DNA of 10,644 nucleotides, from positions 1 to 10,644 of the forward strand of contig CAMATV010000080.1 of assembly GCA_945861235.1 (NCBI GenBank), given 5' to 3'. Positions within the stretch are counted from its first letter, which is position 1. Every line of letters starts with the position of its first letter. Made by a program: the position numbers and the translations under genes. The notes beneath the pieces were generated by a model. That model saw nothing but the letters and a program-made list of their open reading frames with translations, was not told the origin of the DNA and did no database searches. Below, piece after piece: positions 1 through 6,709 of this stretch. The stretch is from Opitutus sp. GAS368. Lineage in GTDB: Bacteria > Verrucomicrobiota > Verrucomicrobiia > Opitutales > Opitutaceae.

Positions 1-1745
1 CCGGTTTCGAGTGTCAGCAGCGTCCGGGCGCAGAGCATCAGGCGGCGAGCGCGGAGGACCGGATCATCGACGAGCACTTTATCCGCGCTGTTGAACGAGC
101 TGTAGTCACCGGCGAGTTCGAAGAGGTAGAGGCAGAGGAAGTGCGGGCGCAGACTCTCACCGGCGATCCGGAGCGCGTCGGGGAATTTTGCGAGTTTGCG
201 CGCGAGCATGATTTCGGCGGCCGTCTCCGGTGCGGTGGCGGTGGCGTTGAGCGCGAGCTCGGTGGGAGTGACGCCGGCCTTGCGGAAAATCGAGTGGATG
301 CGCGCGACGGCGTAGAGCAGGTAAGGTGCGGTGTTGCCGTCGAGGGCGAGCATCTTGTCCCAGGAGAAGACGTAGTTGCTACTGCGGTTTTGCGAGAGGT
401 CGGCGTATTGGACGGAAGCGATGCCCACGGTCTGCGCGATGGTGCGGCATGCTTCCGCGGAAAACTGATCGGCCTCGGGGCGCTCGGTATTTTTTGCGGT
501 GACGATGGCGTGGGCGCGTTCCTCGGCTTCGTCGAGGAGGGCCTTGAGTTTGATGACGCCGCCGTCACGGGTTTTGAGGGCCTTGCCGTCTTCGCCGGTG
601 ACGGCGCCAAAGGTAACGTGATGCAACTCCGGCAGACGGTAGTTTTTCGCCACGAACCACTTTTTTACGGTGAGGAAGAGTTGTTCGAAGTGGTCCCCTT
701 GACGGAAATCCGTGACGACGACGATGCCGTCGGCCTGGAAGTGCTCGGTGCGGTAGAGCGCGGTCGCGAGATCGGTGGACGCGTAGTTGGAGGCACCGTC
801 GGCTTTGCGCACCAAGAACGGCTGGGTTTTGAAACGCGGGTGCTCGGGGTGGAAAACGACGAGGGCGCCCTCGCTGATTTCGGCGAGCGGCGGGGTGGTT
901 GCGGTCAGTTCGCGGTAGATACGTTCGACCTGGCCGTTGTAGAACGATTCGCCGAGGTGGTAGTCGAACTGGATACCCAGGCGGTCGTAGATCTTTTGGA
1001 AAGCGGCGAGGCTGACCTCGGAGAATGATTTCCAGAGCGCGACGTTGGTGGGGTCGCCGTTTTGGAGCGCGACGAGCTCGCGGCGAGCTTCGTCGAGTTC
1101 GGGAGAATCATCCGGCGTGGCGGCATGGCCGAGTTTGTAAACGCGCTCGAGTTCTTCGATCGCGTCGGCCGCGAGAGCGTCGGCGTTTACCCAGCGTTTG
1201 TAACCGTAGATGAGTTTGCCGAATTGGGTACCCCAATCGCCGAGGTGGTTGTCGCGGATGACGCGCGCTCCCGTGAAAGCCAGCAGACGGCAAATCGCCT
1301 CGCCGATAACGGCCGAGCGGAGGTGGCCGACGTGCATTTGCTTTGCGGTATTCGGTGAGGAGTAGTCGACCACCCAAGTTTGGCCAGAGTGGGCGGTGGC
1401 GGCACCTGTGGCCAGCGCCTCAGGCGTAGAAAAAGACTGAAGCCAAGCGAGGAGCGCGGCGGGTTTGAGGGTGAAATTGATGAAACCGGGGCCCGCGATG
1501 CTGACCTCGTAGGAGTCGCGAACGGAGGCGGGGAGGGCGGCGACGAGTTGTTCGGCGGTGGCGCGGGGGTTGAGTTTACGCGCCTTGGCGTAGCCGAGCG
1601 TGCCGTTGGCTTGAAAGTCGCCGTGCTTGGGGTCGGCGGTGCGCACCTCGGGGGTGAAGGCGGCGGCGTCCGCCAGTCCGGCCGTGGTAGCGGCGGTCCT
1701 CAGGGACGTGTCGAGGTCGACGGCAAGGTGGAAGGCAACGTGCAT
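1..1745 (-). CDS. argS: Arginyl-tRNA synthetase (3' end just outside window)
   Basis: This class I aminoacyl-tRNA synthetase charges tRNA-Arg with arginine in the cytoplasm, using ATP. Reading leftward from the ATG at 1745, the frame stays open for 581 codons to the window edge. In order it shows an N-terminal arginyl-tRNA synthetase domain ending in GPGFINFTL (about residues 85-93), the HIGH-type motif HVGH at residues 138-141 inside DYSSPNTAKQMHVGHLRSA, and a degenerate KMSKS loop GKALKTRDGG near residue 390. A DALR anticodon-binding domain follows (YAVARIHSIF, then FELAGDYSSF). The last visible codons read LLTLET, so by comparison with other ArgS proteins only about 10-15 residues are missing. 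I see no clear ribosome binding site; the start is chosen because the N-terminal domain begins immediately after it. The upstream neighbour is a pseudogene, so it appears to be transcribed alone. Confidence 0.97.
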   Translation of the reverse strand, partial: MHVAFHLAVDLDTSLRTAATTAGLADAAAFTPEVRTADPKHGDFQANGTLGYAKARKLNPRATAEQLVAALPASVRDSYEVSIAGPGFINFTLKPAALLAWLQSFSTPEALATGAATAHSGQTWVVDYSSPNTAKQMHVGHLRSAVIGEAICRLLAFTGARVIRDNHLGDWGTQFGKLIYGYKRWVNADALAADAIEELERVYKLGHAATPDDSPELDEARRELVALQNGDPTNVALWKSFSEVSLAAFQKIYDRLGIQFDYHLGESFYNGQVERIYRELTATTPPLAEISEGALVVFHPEHPRFKTQPFLVRKADGASNYASTDLATALYRTEHFQADGIVVVTDFRQGDHFEQLFLTVKKWFVAKNYRLPELHHVTFGAVTGEDGKALKTRDGGVIKLKALLDEAEERAHAIVTAKNTERPEADQFSAEACRTIAQTVGIASVQYADLSQNRSSNYVFSWDKMLALDGNTAPYLLYAVARIHSIFRKAGVTPTELALNATATAPETAAEIMLARKLAKFPDALRIAGESLRPHFLCLYLFELAGDYSSFNSADKVLVDDPVLRARRLMLCARTLLTLET

Positions 1746-1860
1746 TCGGTGAGGAAACGAAATCGCGCGGCGGGCGCGCAAGCGTGGAGTTGGATCAGGG
1801 GAGTTGGCTATTGGCTTGGCATCGAAAGCTCATGAGGAACGAGGCCGACGATCGCTGGAC

Positions 1861-2366
1861 GCTCACCTCAGGGAATTTCTCAGCGGGTTCTACAATCCGC
1901 AGAAATATGCGGTCGCGCCGGCTGCGCTGCCGGAGAAACTGCATTGCTTGAAATGGGAGGCCTACTCGACGTGGCCCGATCATGGTGCGAATGGGTTCTT
2001 CGTGATCATCCGCGGGCAAAAAAAGAGGGTCGCAGCGATGCGTGCACGGCAGGTGCCCGATCCGATCTACGGCCAGCGCAGCAAGCAGCGCAGCGTGCAC
2101 CATAATTATTTCATGCTGCCCCTGCTGTTTATCATGATCAGCAACCACGATACCTCGACCTATGCGCAGCAGCATGGTTGGGCGGGATTGGCGTTGATTT
2201 CGGTGGCGGCGGTTTCGATCCGGCATTTTTTCAATCGCTCGCACAAGGGTGTGAATCAGCATGGGGTGGTACCCGTATCAGGCCGCTCGGAAATTCAACG
2301 CAGATGACCGACCACGAACGCGCAGTCGTCGCGGCCTGGATCGCCGGTGGTGCCAAGATAAACTAA
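1861..2366 (+). pseudogene. Ruin of a PuuD-like membrane protein (Urate_ox_N plus cytochrome c)
   Basis: Intact members of this family have a multi-helix membrane domain (Urate_ox_N, DUF989), often with a C-terminal cytochrome c; the name comes from urate hydroxylase PuuD. Three remnants lie in order. At about 1870-1974, FYNPQKYAVAPAALPEKLH and KWEAYSTW match a conserved loop near the N-terminus. At about 1988-2255, FFVII-GQ, PDPIYGQR and MISNH, then IRHFFN and HKG, match the late transmembrane part. At 2274-2366, in another frame, RPLGNSTQMTDHERAVVAAW and AGGAKIN match the C-terminal tail of the cytochrome domain and end at TAA. The helices between the first two blocks are missing, as is the CxxCH haem site before the tail. 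An open frame survives from 1804 to 2307 but cannot encode a working protein. The family match is from memory of conserved motifs. The left edge is uncertain and could reach about 1834. Confidence 0.8.
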
Positions 2367-2568
2367 CCGCCTGGTGCGCAATCGTCGGGCGAACGGCTCC
2401 GGGTCCGATACTGGGCTCTGCACGGAACGACAGAGGTGTTTTTACCCGACGGACGGCCATTGTGTGCCGTGGCGAATGGGAATTTTGGCTCGACTTTCGC
2501 CATGAACTGCATTGGATGGTGAACTTGTCCGCGCTGCGGGCGAAGTCCGTTCTCCTTACATACTACTC

Positions 2569-3915
2569 ATGACAAGCAAACGAAACATCCCAACCCGTCG
2601 GTTTATCAAGCCTACTTTCGAGTTCTTGATCGAAAAAAAGCGCGACGGTGGTGAGTTCAGTCAGGAAGAAATTCGCTTTATCATCGACAGCACGCTGGAT
2701 GGTGAAATGCCGCGCCACCAATTGGCTGCGCTAGCGATGGCGATCTATTTCTCGGGCATGTCGGCGCAGGAAACGGCCGATCTCACGGAAGAAATGATGC
2801 TGTCCGGCGAGGTCATCGACCTCTCGCTGATCGCGAAGCCGAAGATCGACAAATACTCGACGGGTGGCGTCGGCGATAAAACCTCGCTCGTGCTGGTCCC
2901 CTTGGCGATGGCGGCGGGCGTTGTGGTTCCGATGATGTGTGGAGTCGAGCACGATTACGTCATCAATACCTTGGAAAAACTCGCGGCCGTGCCCGGCTTC
3001 AAGAGCCACCTAACGAACGAGCAGTTCGTCGCTCAACTGGCCAAAATCGGCGGCGCGATCATCGCCCAGACCGAGGACCTCGCTCCGGTCGAGGCCAAGT
3101 TCTACGCCCTGCGAAAAGAGACCGGCACGATCCCGAGCCTCCCGCTTATTACCGGCAGTGTGCTTTCGAAGAAACTCGCCGAAGGCTCCGAGGGCCTCGT
3201 GATTGACGTGAAGTGGGGCAACGGCTCGTTCATCAAGGATCTCGAGCAGGCCAAGCAGCTCGCTCGCTCGATGACGCGCGTCGGTCGCTCCATGAAGCGC
3301 CGTTGCGTCGCCCTGGTTACAGATATGAACCAGCCGCTCGGTGACAGCGTCGGTACGTCGCTTGAGGTGAAGGAAGCGATTCAACTCCTCACGGGCGGAG
3401 GTCCGGAAGACATGAAGGAACTTGTCCTGAAGCTCGGCATGGAGATCGTCCGCCTCGCCGGCGTCGCGGGATCCACGCTCTCCGCGAAGCAGACGGTTCA
3501 GCGCCATCTGACCGATGGTTCGGCGCTCGAAAAATTCAAAGATCTGATCAAAGCCCAAGGTGGCGACACGACGTTCATTGATCATCCTGAAAAATTCCCG
3601 GTGGCGAAACATATCCGCAAATTGCCCGCGCCCAAGCGCGGCTATGTTCATACCATCAACGCCGCCATGATTGCGCACGGCGTGCATATCCTCGGTGCGG
3701 GGAAGAACGCCGCGGGCGACAAGCTCGACTATTCCGTCGGTGTTTCCGAAATCAAGAAGGTCGGCACGCAGGTGAAGCAAGGTGAGCCGCTCATGATGAT
3801 TCACTACAACGACGAAGCGAAGCTCGAGCAGGCGCTCGATCACTTTAAGAACGCTTACCGGCTCGCTCCGAAGCGTCCGACGCCTCCGCCGCTGATCGTC
3901 GAGCGCGTGGCGTAA
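2569..3915 (+). CDS. deoA: Thymidine/pyrimidine-nucleoside phosphorylase with atypical signature
   Basis: The family splits thymidine, deoxyuridine or uridine with phosphate into free base and (deoxy)ribose-1-phosphate, a cytoplasmic salvage step. From the ATG at 2569 the protein has 448 residues, close to the usual 435-450. KKRDGGEFS (23-31) opens the alpha domain. KYSTGGVGDKTS (95-106) is the phosphate loop. Y179, R182, S197 and K201 match E. coli Y168, R171, S186 and K190. MNQPLG and the C-terminal DYSVGVSEIKKVG segment follow. The Prosite-type signature SGRGLGHTGGTLDKLE is not there: residues 124-138 read CGVEHDYVINTLEKL at the same length. An in-frame ATG at 2512 would add 19 residues, but homology starts only after 2569. 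No Shine-Dalgarno sequence is visible, and 2367-2568 shows no recognisable gene or convincing promoter. Whether the substrate is thymidine, uridine or something else is not decided by the sequence. Confidence 0.9.
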   Translation: MTSKRNIPTRRFIKPTFEFLIEKKRDGGEFSQEEIRFIIDSTLDGEMPRHQLAALAMAIYFSGMSAQETADLTEEMMLSGEVIDLSLIAKPKIDKYSTGGVGDKTSLVLVPLAMAAGVVVPMMCGVEHDYVINTLEKLAAVPGFKSHLTNEQFVAQLAKIGGAIIAQTEDLAPVEAKFYALRKETGTIPSLPLITGSVLSKKLAEGSEGLVIDVKWGNGSFIKDLEQAKQLARSMTRVGRSMKRRCVALVTDMNQPLGDSVGTSLEVKEAIQLLTGGGPEDMKELVLKLGMEIVRLAGVAGSTLSAKQTVQRHLTDGSALEKFKDLIKAQGGDTTFIDHPEKFPVAKHIRKLPAPKRGYVHTINAAMIAHGVHILGAGKNAAGDKLDYSVGVSEIKKVGTQVKQGEPLMMIHYNDEAKLEQALDHFKNAYRLAPKRPTPPPLIVERVA

Positions 3916-3930
3916 GGCTGTTTGCTGGAG

Positions 3931-3950
3931 ACGCGGCGCCCTCGCCGCGT
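3931..3950. repeat. Short perfect hairpin downstream of the phosphorylase
   Basis: Perfect 8-bp arms (ACGCGGCG / CGCCGCGT) flank a 4-base CCCT loop, 15 bases after the phosphorylase stop codon and 18 bases before the intrinsic terminator. No T-tract follows, so it is not itself a terminator. It may be a REP-like dispersed palindrome or a barrier to 3' exonucleases; that is inference. Confidence 0.5.
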
Positions 3951-3968
3951 TTGCCTGATTCTCCAAAG

Positions 3969-3996
3969 CCGACCGAAATTTTCGGTCGGTTTTTTT
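3969..3996 (+). terminator. Intrinsic terminator of the phosphorylase gene
   Basis: CCGACCGAAA at 3969-3978 is the exact inverted repeat of TTTCGGTCGG at 3980-3989, with one central base, so in RNA the innermost A-U pairs open to form the loop. Seven T residues follow at 3990-3996. It lies 53 bases after the phosphorylase stop and separates that gene from the rRNA methyltransferase downstream. Confidence 0.92.
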
Positions 3997-4195
3997 ATGC
4001 CGTGCGGTGGCCGAACGAGCGGACGAGGGCGGAGGCCACCGAGGCGACTGCGACCACCCGCGCTGCCAACTCCGCGGAATCGGAAAAATAAATCCCCGCG
4101 GGAGCCAGGCGTCCGAGCACCGGAGACCAGGGCTCGCTTCAAAATTTTTGGATAAAATTTGCCGAGTGCAGCTTGGACCTTCCCAATCAGGTGAA

Positions 4196-5452
4196 ATGGC
4201 CGACGAATCCGAGGATGTTGAGTTCACGCCTGAGAAGCCCACGAAAGCACCCCCCCCGGTGATCGACCGCTCAGCGTGGCCGAAGCCGTGGGCGCAGTTG
4301 AAATATTTCACGTTTCAGCCGGCGATTTTCCCGCGTCTCCTCGGCCAGTGTTCCCCGGACGCGCGTCCGGGAGACTTCGTCAACGTCTACGACAAGAACG
4401 GCAACCTTACGGGCGGCGGCCTCTTCAATCCCCGTGCGAAGATTCCGCTCCGCGTGGTGTGTCATTCGACCGAGCCCGTCGATGAGAGCTACTTTGAAGG
4501 AGCGATTCGTCGTGCAGTCGCGTTGCGACGGGACCTCTTCAAGCTCGATGAGACCACCGACGCGTATCGCCTCATCAGCTCGGATGGTGACGGACTCAGC
4601 GGACTGACGATCGACCGCTACGGCGATACGCTGCTGTGCGAGATTTACTCCCTCGGCATCGCGCAACGGTTGCCAAAGTGGCTGCCGCTCTTGCACGAGC
4701 TGGCCGGAACGAAGTTTGCGCGTGTTCACGTGGATCACGACCTCGGCAGTCTCGAGGGCATCAAGCCTTCGTTGTTTAAGGAAACCAACGCCGCGGCACC
4801 CACCAAAGTGAAAATCCGCGAGCATGGCGTGCGCTACGAGGTGGACTTTGCGGAAGGGCACAAGACCGGTTTTTTCTGCGATCAACGGGACAATCGCCGG
4901 GCCGTGGTCCGATTCGCCAAAGACGCGCGGGTGCTCGATCTCTGCTGCTACACCGGTGGTTTTTCGCTCAATGCCAAGGTCATGGGTGGCGCCGCCGAGG
5001 TCACGAGTGTCGACCTCGACGAGGTCGCGCTCGAGCAAGCGAAACGGAACGCGAACCTCAACCAAGTTCGGCTAAAGTTTGTGCACGCCGACGCGTTTGC
5101 CTACGCGCGCCAAATGCAGCAAAACGGAGAAAAATGGGACGTCGTGGTGCTCGATCCGCCGAAATTTATTTTTACCCGCGACGCGGCGGGAAATTGGGAA
5201 GGGCGCCAGAAATACGAGGACCTCAATTTGCTCGCGATCTCGCTCGTGAAACCGGGCGGGATTTTCGTGACGTGTTCTTGCTCGGGACTGCTGTCGCTGG
5301 AAGATTTTGAGGCGCACGTCATCAAGGCGGCGCATCGGCAGAGCCGGCGACTGCAGTTTTTTGATCGCACGGGGCCCGGGGTCGACCATCCGGTTTACTC
5401 CAACTGCTTGGAAAGCCGGTACCTGAAAGTCCTTTGGGCGCGGGTCGTATAG
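4196..5452 (+). CDS. rlmI: 23S rRNA (cytosine-C5) methyltransferase, RlmI family
   Basis: Class I SAM-dependent methyltransferase of the COG1092/RlmI type; E. coli RlmI makes m5C1962 in 23S rRNA. The 418-residue protein (E. coli 396) shows a PUA-like N-terminal region at about residues 35-105 (PGDFVNVYDKNGNLTGGGLFN), then DGDGLSGLTIDRY. The family-typical KTGFFCDQRDNRR follows, then SAM motif I VLDLCCYTGGFS at 246-257. Motif IV DPPK is at 320-323 and the TCSCSG segment with C360 and C362 is at 359-364. The frame is open back to a GTG at 4007, but homology begins only after the ATG at 4196. That ATG follows AGGTGA at 4189-4194, a possible though very close ribosome binding site. A TAAAAT at 4153-4158 resembles a -10 box, but no matching -35 is visible. 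The exact target base is inferred from family; other COG1092 members modify different sites. Confidence 0.9.
   Translation: MADESEDVEFTPEKPTKAPPPVIDRSAWPKPWAQLKYFTFQPAIFPRLLGQCSPDARPGDFVNVYDKNGNLTGGGLFNPRAKIPLRVVCHSTEPVDESYFEGAIRRAVALRRDLFKLDETTDAYRLISSDGDGLSGLTIDRYGDTLLCEIYSLGIAQRLPKWLPLLHELAGTKFARVHVDHDLGSLEGIKPSLFKETNAAAPTKVKIREHGVRYEVDFAEGHKTGFFCDQRDNRRAVVRFAKDARVLDLCCYTGGFSLNAKVMGGAAEVTSVDLDEVALEQAKRNANLNQVRLKFVHADAFAYARQMQQNGEKWDVVVLDPPKFIFTRDAAGNWEGRQKYEDLNLLAISLVKPGGIFVTCSCSGLLSLEDFEAHVIKAAHRQSRRLQFFDRTGPGVDHPVYSNCLESRYLKVLWARVV
4354..4371. repeat. 18-bp perfect palindrome inside rlmI
   Basis: CCCGGACG-CG-CGTCCGGG is its own reverse complement across 18 bases and encodes the PDARPG stretch of the PUA-like region. 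It could form a strong hairpin in the mRNA. It may be chance in GC-rich coding DNA. Confidence 0.4.
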
Positions 5453-5502
5453 GTTTGGATTCACCGCCAGCGCGTCATTCCCTCGGCTCGGTTTTCGCGC
5501 CA

Positions 5503-5526
5503 ATTTTTTGGGATATTTTTTGGGAG
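5503..5526. repeat. T-rich 12-bp tandem repeat, two copies
   Basis: ATTTTTTGGGAT at 5503-5514 is followed directly by ATTTTTTGGGAG at 5515-5526, 11 of 12 bases identical. It is a sharp AT-rich patch 50 bases after the rlmI stop. It has no hairpin, so it is not a typical intrinsic terminator. Its role is unknown. Confidence 0.55.
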
Positions 5527-5702
5527 AAACCAACGCGCTGACGACCGCCGCCCGCAGCGAGTTAATGCAGGCGACGGCAGCCGGCGAACGCTCCCCAACC
5601 TGTCCGCCATGTGACGTGCGGCTGGTGCGGGCGGACGGCGGCGGTGGGCGTTGCCCGAATCGCCCGAAATGTGAGGCGACGACTCCAGCGGTGCTTGCGT
5701 AG
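5508..5702 (+). pseudogene. Possible zinc-ribbon fragment (short open frame)
   Basis: A 64-codon frame from a TTG at 5508 (or 45 codons from the ATG at 5565) ends at TAG. Its C-terminal part reads CPPCDVRLVR, a Gly-rich stretch, then CPNRPKCEATTPA. The C-x2-C, LV-R-x-G and C-x-N-x-P-K-C pattern resembles the C4 zinc finger found at the C-terminus of bacterial topoisomerase I and of some nuclease-like proteins. The linker between the two cysteine pairs is shorter than usual. No partner domain is visible upstream and there is no ribosome binding site. It may be a truncated gene remnant, a tiny real zinc-binding protein or a chance frame; I cannot tell which. Confidence 0.25.
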
Positions 5703-5773
5703 TCGTCGATCGGGGTGGCCCGAGGCCCGAGGGCTAGCCGGCATCAATCACACTTTTCTGAAGAAAATCTTTT

Positions 5774-5880
5774 TTCACAGAGCGCACAGAGGTTCGAACC
5801 GAGGTCACGGAGCCAAACACGAGCCAAACACCTTGTCCGCTCTGTGACTTCTGTGGGCTGGGCTCCGTGCCCTCTGTGAA
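5774..5880. repeat. Imperfect inverted-repeat element with CACAGAG motifs
   Basis: The left arm at 5774-5812 and the reverse complement of the right arm at 5840-5880 both begin TTCACAGAG and end GTCAC(G/A)GAG. The outer 18 bases match at 16 positions and the inner 12 at 10; the middle diverges. With a loop of about 27 bases this could form a long stem-loop in DNA or RNA. Repeated CACAGAG-type words in spacers suggest a dispersed intergenic repeat or MITE-like element, but copies elsewhere cannot be checked here. No transposase or obvious target-site duplication is seen. Confidence 0.7.
5810..5831. repeat. 11-bp perfect tandem duplication
   Basis: GAGCCAAACAC occurs at 5810-5820 and again at 5821-5831, exactly adjacent, at the base of the loop between the two arms of the inverted-repeat element. 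It looks like a replication-slippage duplication. Confidence 0.8.
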
Positions 5881-5944
5881 ATGCATGGGGTCAAGTGGGG
5901 TGGGAACTTTTGGGCTAGCAGCCCGCGGGATTGAAGGTGGACAT

Positions 5945-5961
5945 TTTTCGCGGCGCGAAAA
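5945..5961. promoter_or_regulatory. 17-bp perfect dyad upstream of can
   Basis: TTTTCGCG and CGCGAAAA flank a single central G, a perfect dyad ending 13 bases before the can start codon. As DNA it has the form of an operator for a dimeric regulator. As RNA it would be a 7-bp stem with a GGC triloop, close enough to affect ribosome access. No regulator is encoded nearby, so its function is inference. Confidence 0.45.
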
Positions 5962-5974
5962 CGATCGCGTTCGC

Positions 5975-6622
5975 ATGGACAACCTCAATCAGCTGTTTGA
6001 GCAGAACAAGGCGTGGGCGGACCAAATTCGCGCCCGCGATCCGGATTTCTTTGAGAAGCTTTCGCGCCAGCAAAATCCCGAGTATCTCTGGATCGGTTGC
6101 TCTGACAGTCGCGTGCCGGCCAACGAAATCATCGGCCTGCTCCCCGGGGAGGTCTTTGTGCATCGCAATATTGCCAACGTGGTCGTGCACACCGACCTGA
6201 ATTGCCTTTCGGTCATTCAGTTCGCGGTGGATGTGCTGAAGGTGAAGCACATTATGGTGGTGGGGCACTATGGGTGTGGTGGTGTGCGTGCGACGATTCG
6301 CTGTGAGCGGGTCGGCCTCGCCGACAACTGGCTGCGTCACGTGCAGGACGTGCGTGAAAAACACGACGCCTGTTTGTGTCGGTTACTCACTGAAAATGCT
6401 CAGAGCGCGCGCCTGTGCGAACTCAACGTCGTCGAGCAGGTCGCGAACGTGACGCAGACCTCCATCGTGCGCGATGCGTGGCTACGCGGGCAGGACCTGA
6501 CGGTGCATGGCTGGATCTACGGTTTGCGCGACGGCCTCCTTCGCGATCTTGAATGCACGGCCAGCACGCAAGCCGAGGCGTCGGCGCGTTACAAATCGGC
6601 GATCGCGGCACTGGCCTCGTAG
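5975..6622 (+). CDS. can: Beta-class carbonic anhydrase
   Basis: Reversible hydration of CO2 to bicarbonate in the cytoplasm, supplying bicarbonate for carboxylations. The 215-residue protein aligns with E. coli Can (220 residues) nearly end to end. The zinc ligands are C42, D44, H98 and C101, in CSDSR at 42-46 and GHYGCGG at 97-103. R46 completes the Asp-Arg dyad. W39, V47, A49, R64 and the Tyr in HGWIYG (residue 182) match positions linked to the non-catalytic bicarbonate site of allosteric type II enzymes. FVHRNIANVV, HTDLNCLSV and ELNVVEQV are family blocks. The ATG at 5975 is chosen because E. coli Can starts at the equivalent position; an upstream GTG at 5867 lies inside the repeat element. 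It has no visible Shine-Dalgarno sequence and is convergent with efp. Confidence 0.97.
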   Translation: MDNLNQLFEQNKAWADQIRARDPDFFEKLSRQQNPEYLWIGCSDSRVPANEIIGLLPGEVFVHRNIANVVVHTDLNCLSVIQFAVDVLKVKHIMVVGHYGCGGVRATIRCERVGLADNWLRHVQDVREKHDACLCRLLTENAQSARLCELNVVEQVANVTQTSIVRDAWLRGQDLTVHGWIYGLRDGLLRDLECTASTQAEASARYKSAIAALAS

Positions 6623-6640
6623 GGCCACGGTTGGGACAAT

Positions 6641-6668
6641 AAAAAAGCCCGCAGATTTTCTGCAGGCT
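6641..6668 (-). terminator. Intrinsic terminator of efp
   Basis: Read on the minus strand, AGCCTGCAGA and TCTGCGGGCT form a 10-bp stem with one G-U wobble and an AAA loop, followed by a run of T. It begins 42 bases after the efp stop. On the plus strand the wobble becomes a C-A mismatch and no T-tract follows, so it acts mainly for efp and not for can. Confidence 0.88.
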
Positions 6669-6709
6669 GGGAGTTCGCGGCAGTCCGGGACACCCCGGAG
6701 CCAATTGAG

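Larger units (their letters stand above)
5453..5974. other. 522-base intergenic region between rlmI and can
   Basis: No convincing intact gene lies here. In order it holds a T-rich 12-bp tandem repeat at 5503-5526, a short frame with a possible zinc-ribbon fragment at 5508-5702, and an imperfect inverted-repeat element at 5774-5880 with an 11-bp tandem duplication in its loop. A perfect 17-bp dyad at 5945-5961 ends the series. I see no clear intrinsic terminator for rlmI and no convincing sigma-70 promoter for can. A small GGGCT/AGCCC hairpin sits near 5920-5932. Confidence 0.6.

Noticed and set aside
141..1028. Long open frame on the plus strand opposite argS (295 codons)
   Set aside because: It has no recognisable motif, is Gly/Val/Glu-rich, and runs antisense to clearly conserved ArgS sequence. 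Such shadow frames are expected in GC-rich DNA.
1795..2262. 155-codon minus-strand frame over the PuuD-like relic
   Set aside because: The plus strand carries family-specific words in order, while the minus-strand translation matches nothing I recognise.
4005..4040. GGTGGCC/GGCCACC inverted repeat between the terminator and rlmI
   Set aside because: It has only 7-bp arms and a loop of about 20 bases in GC-rich DNA; no riboswitch or attenuator pattern is supported.
3010..4311. 433-codon minus-strand frame across the phosphorylase and the terminator
   Set aside because: It runs antisense through conserved phosphorylase codons and straight through an intrinsic terminator. It has no domain I recognise and Arg/His-rich shadow composition.
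5790..5801. GGTTCGAACC resembling a tRNA T-loop, with GAGCCA nearby like a tRNA 3' end
   Set aside because: The flanking bases (AGAGG and CGAGG) do not pair as a T-stem, and no acceptor or anticodon arm can be built around it.
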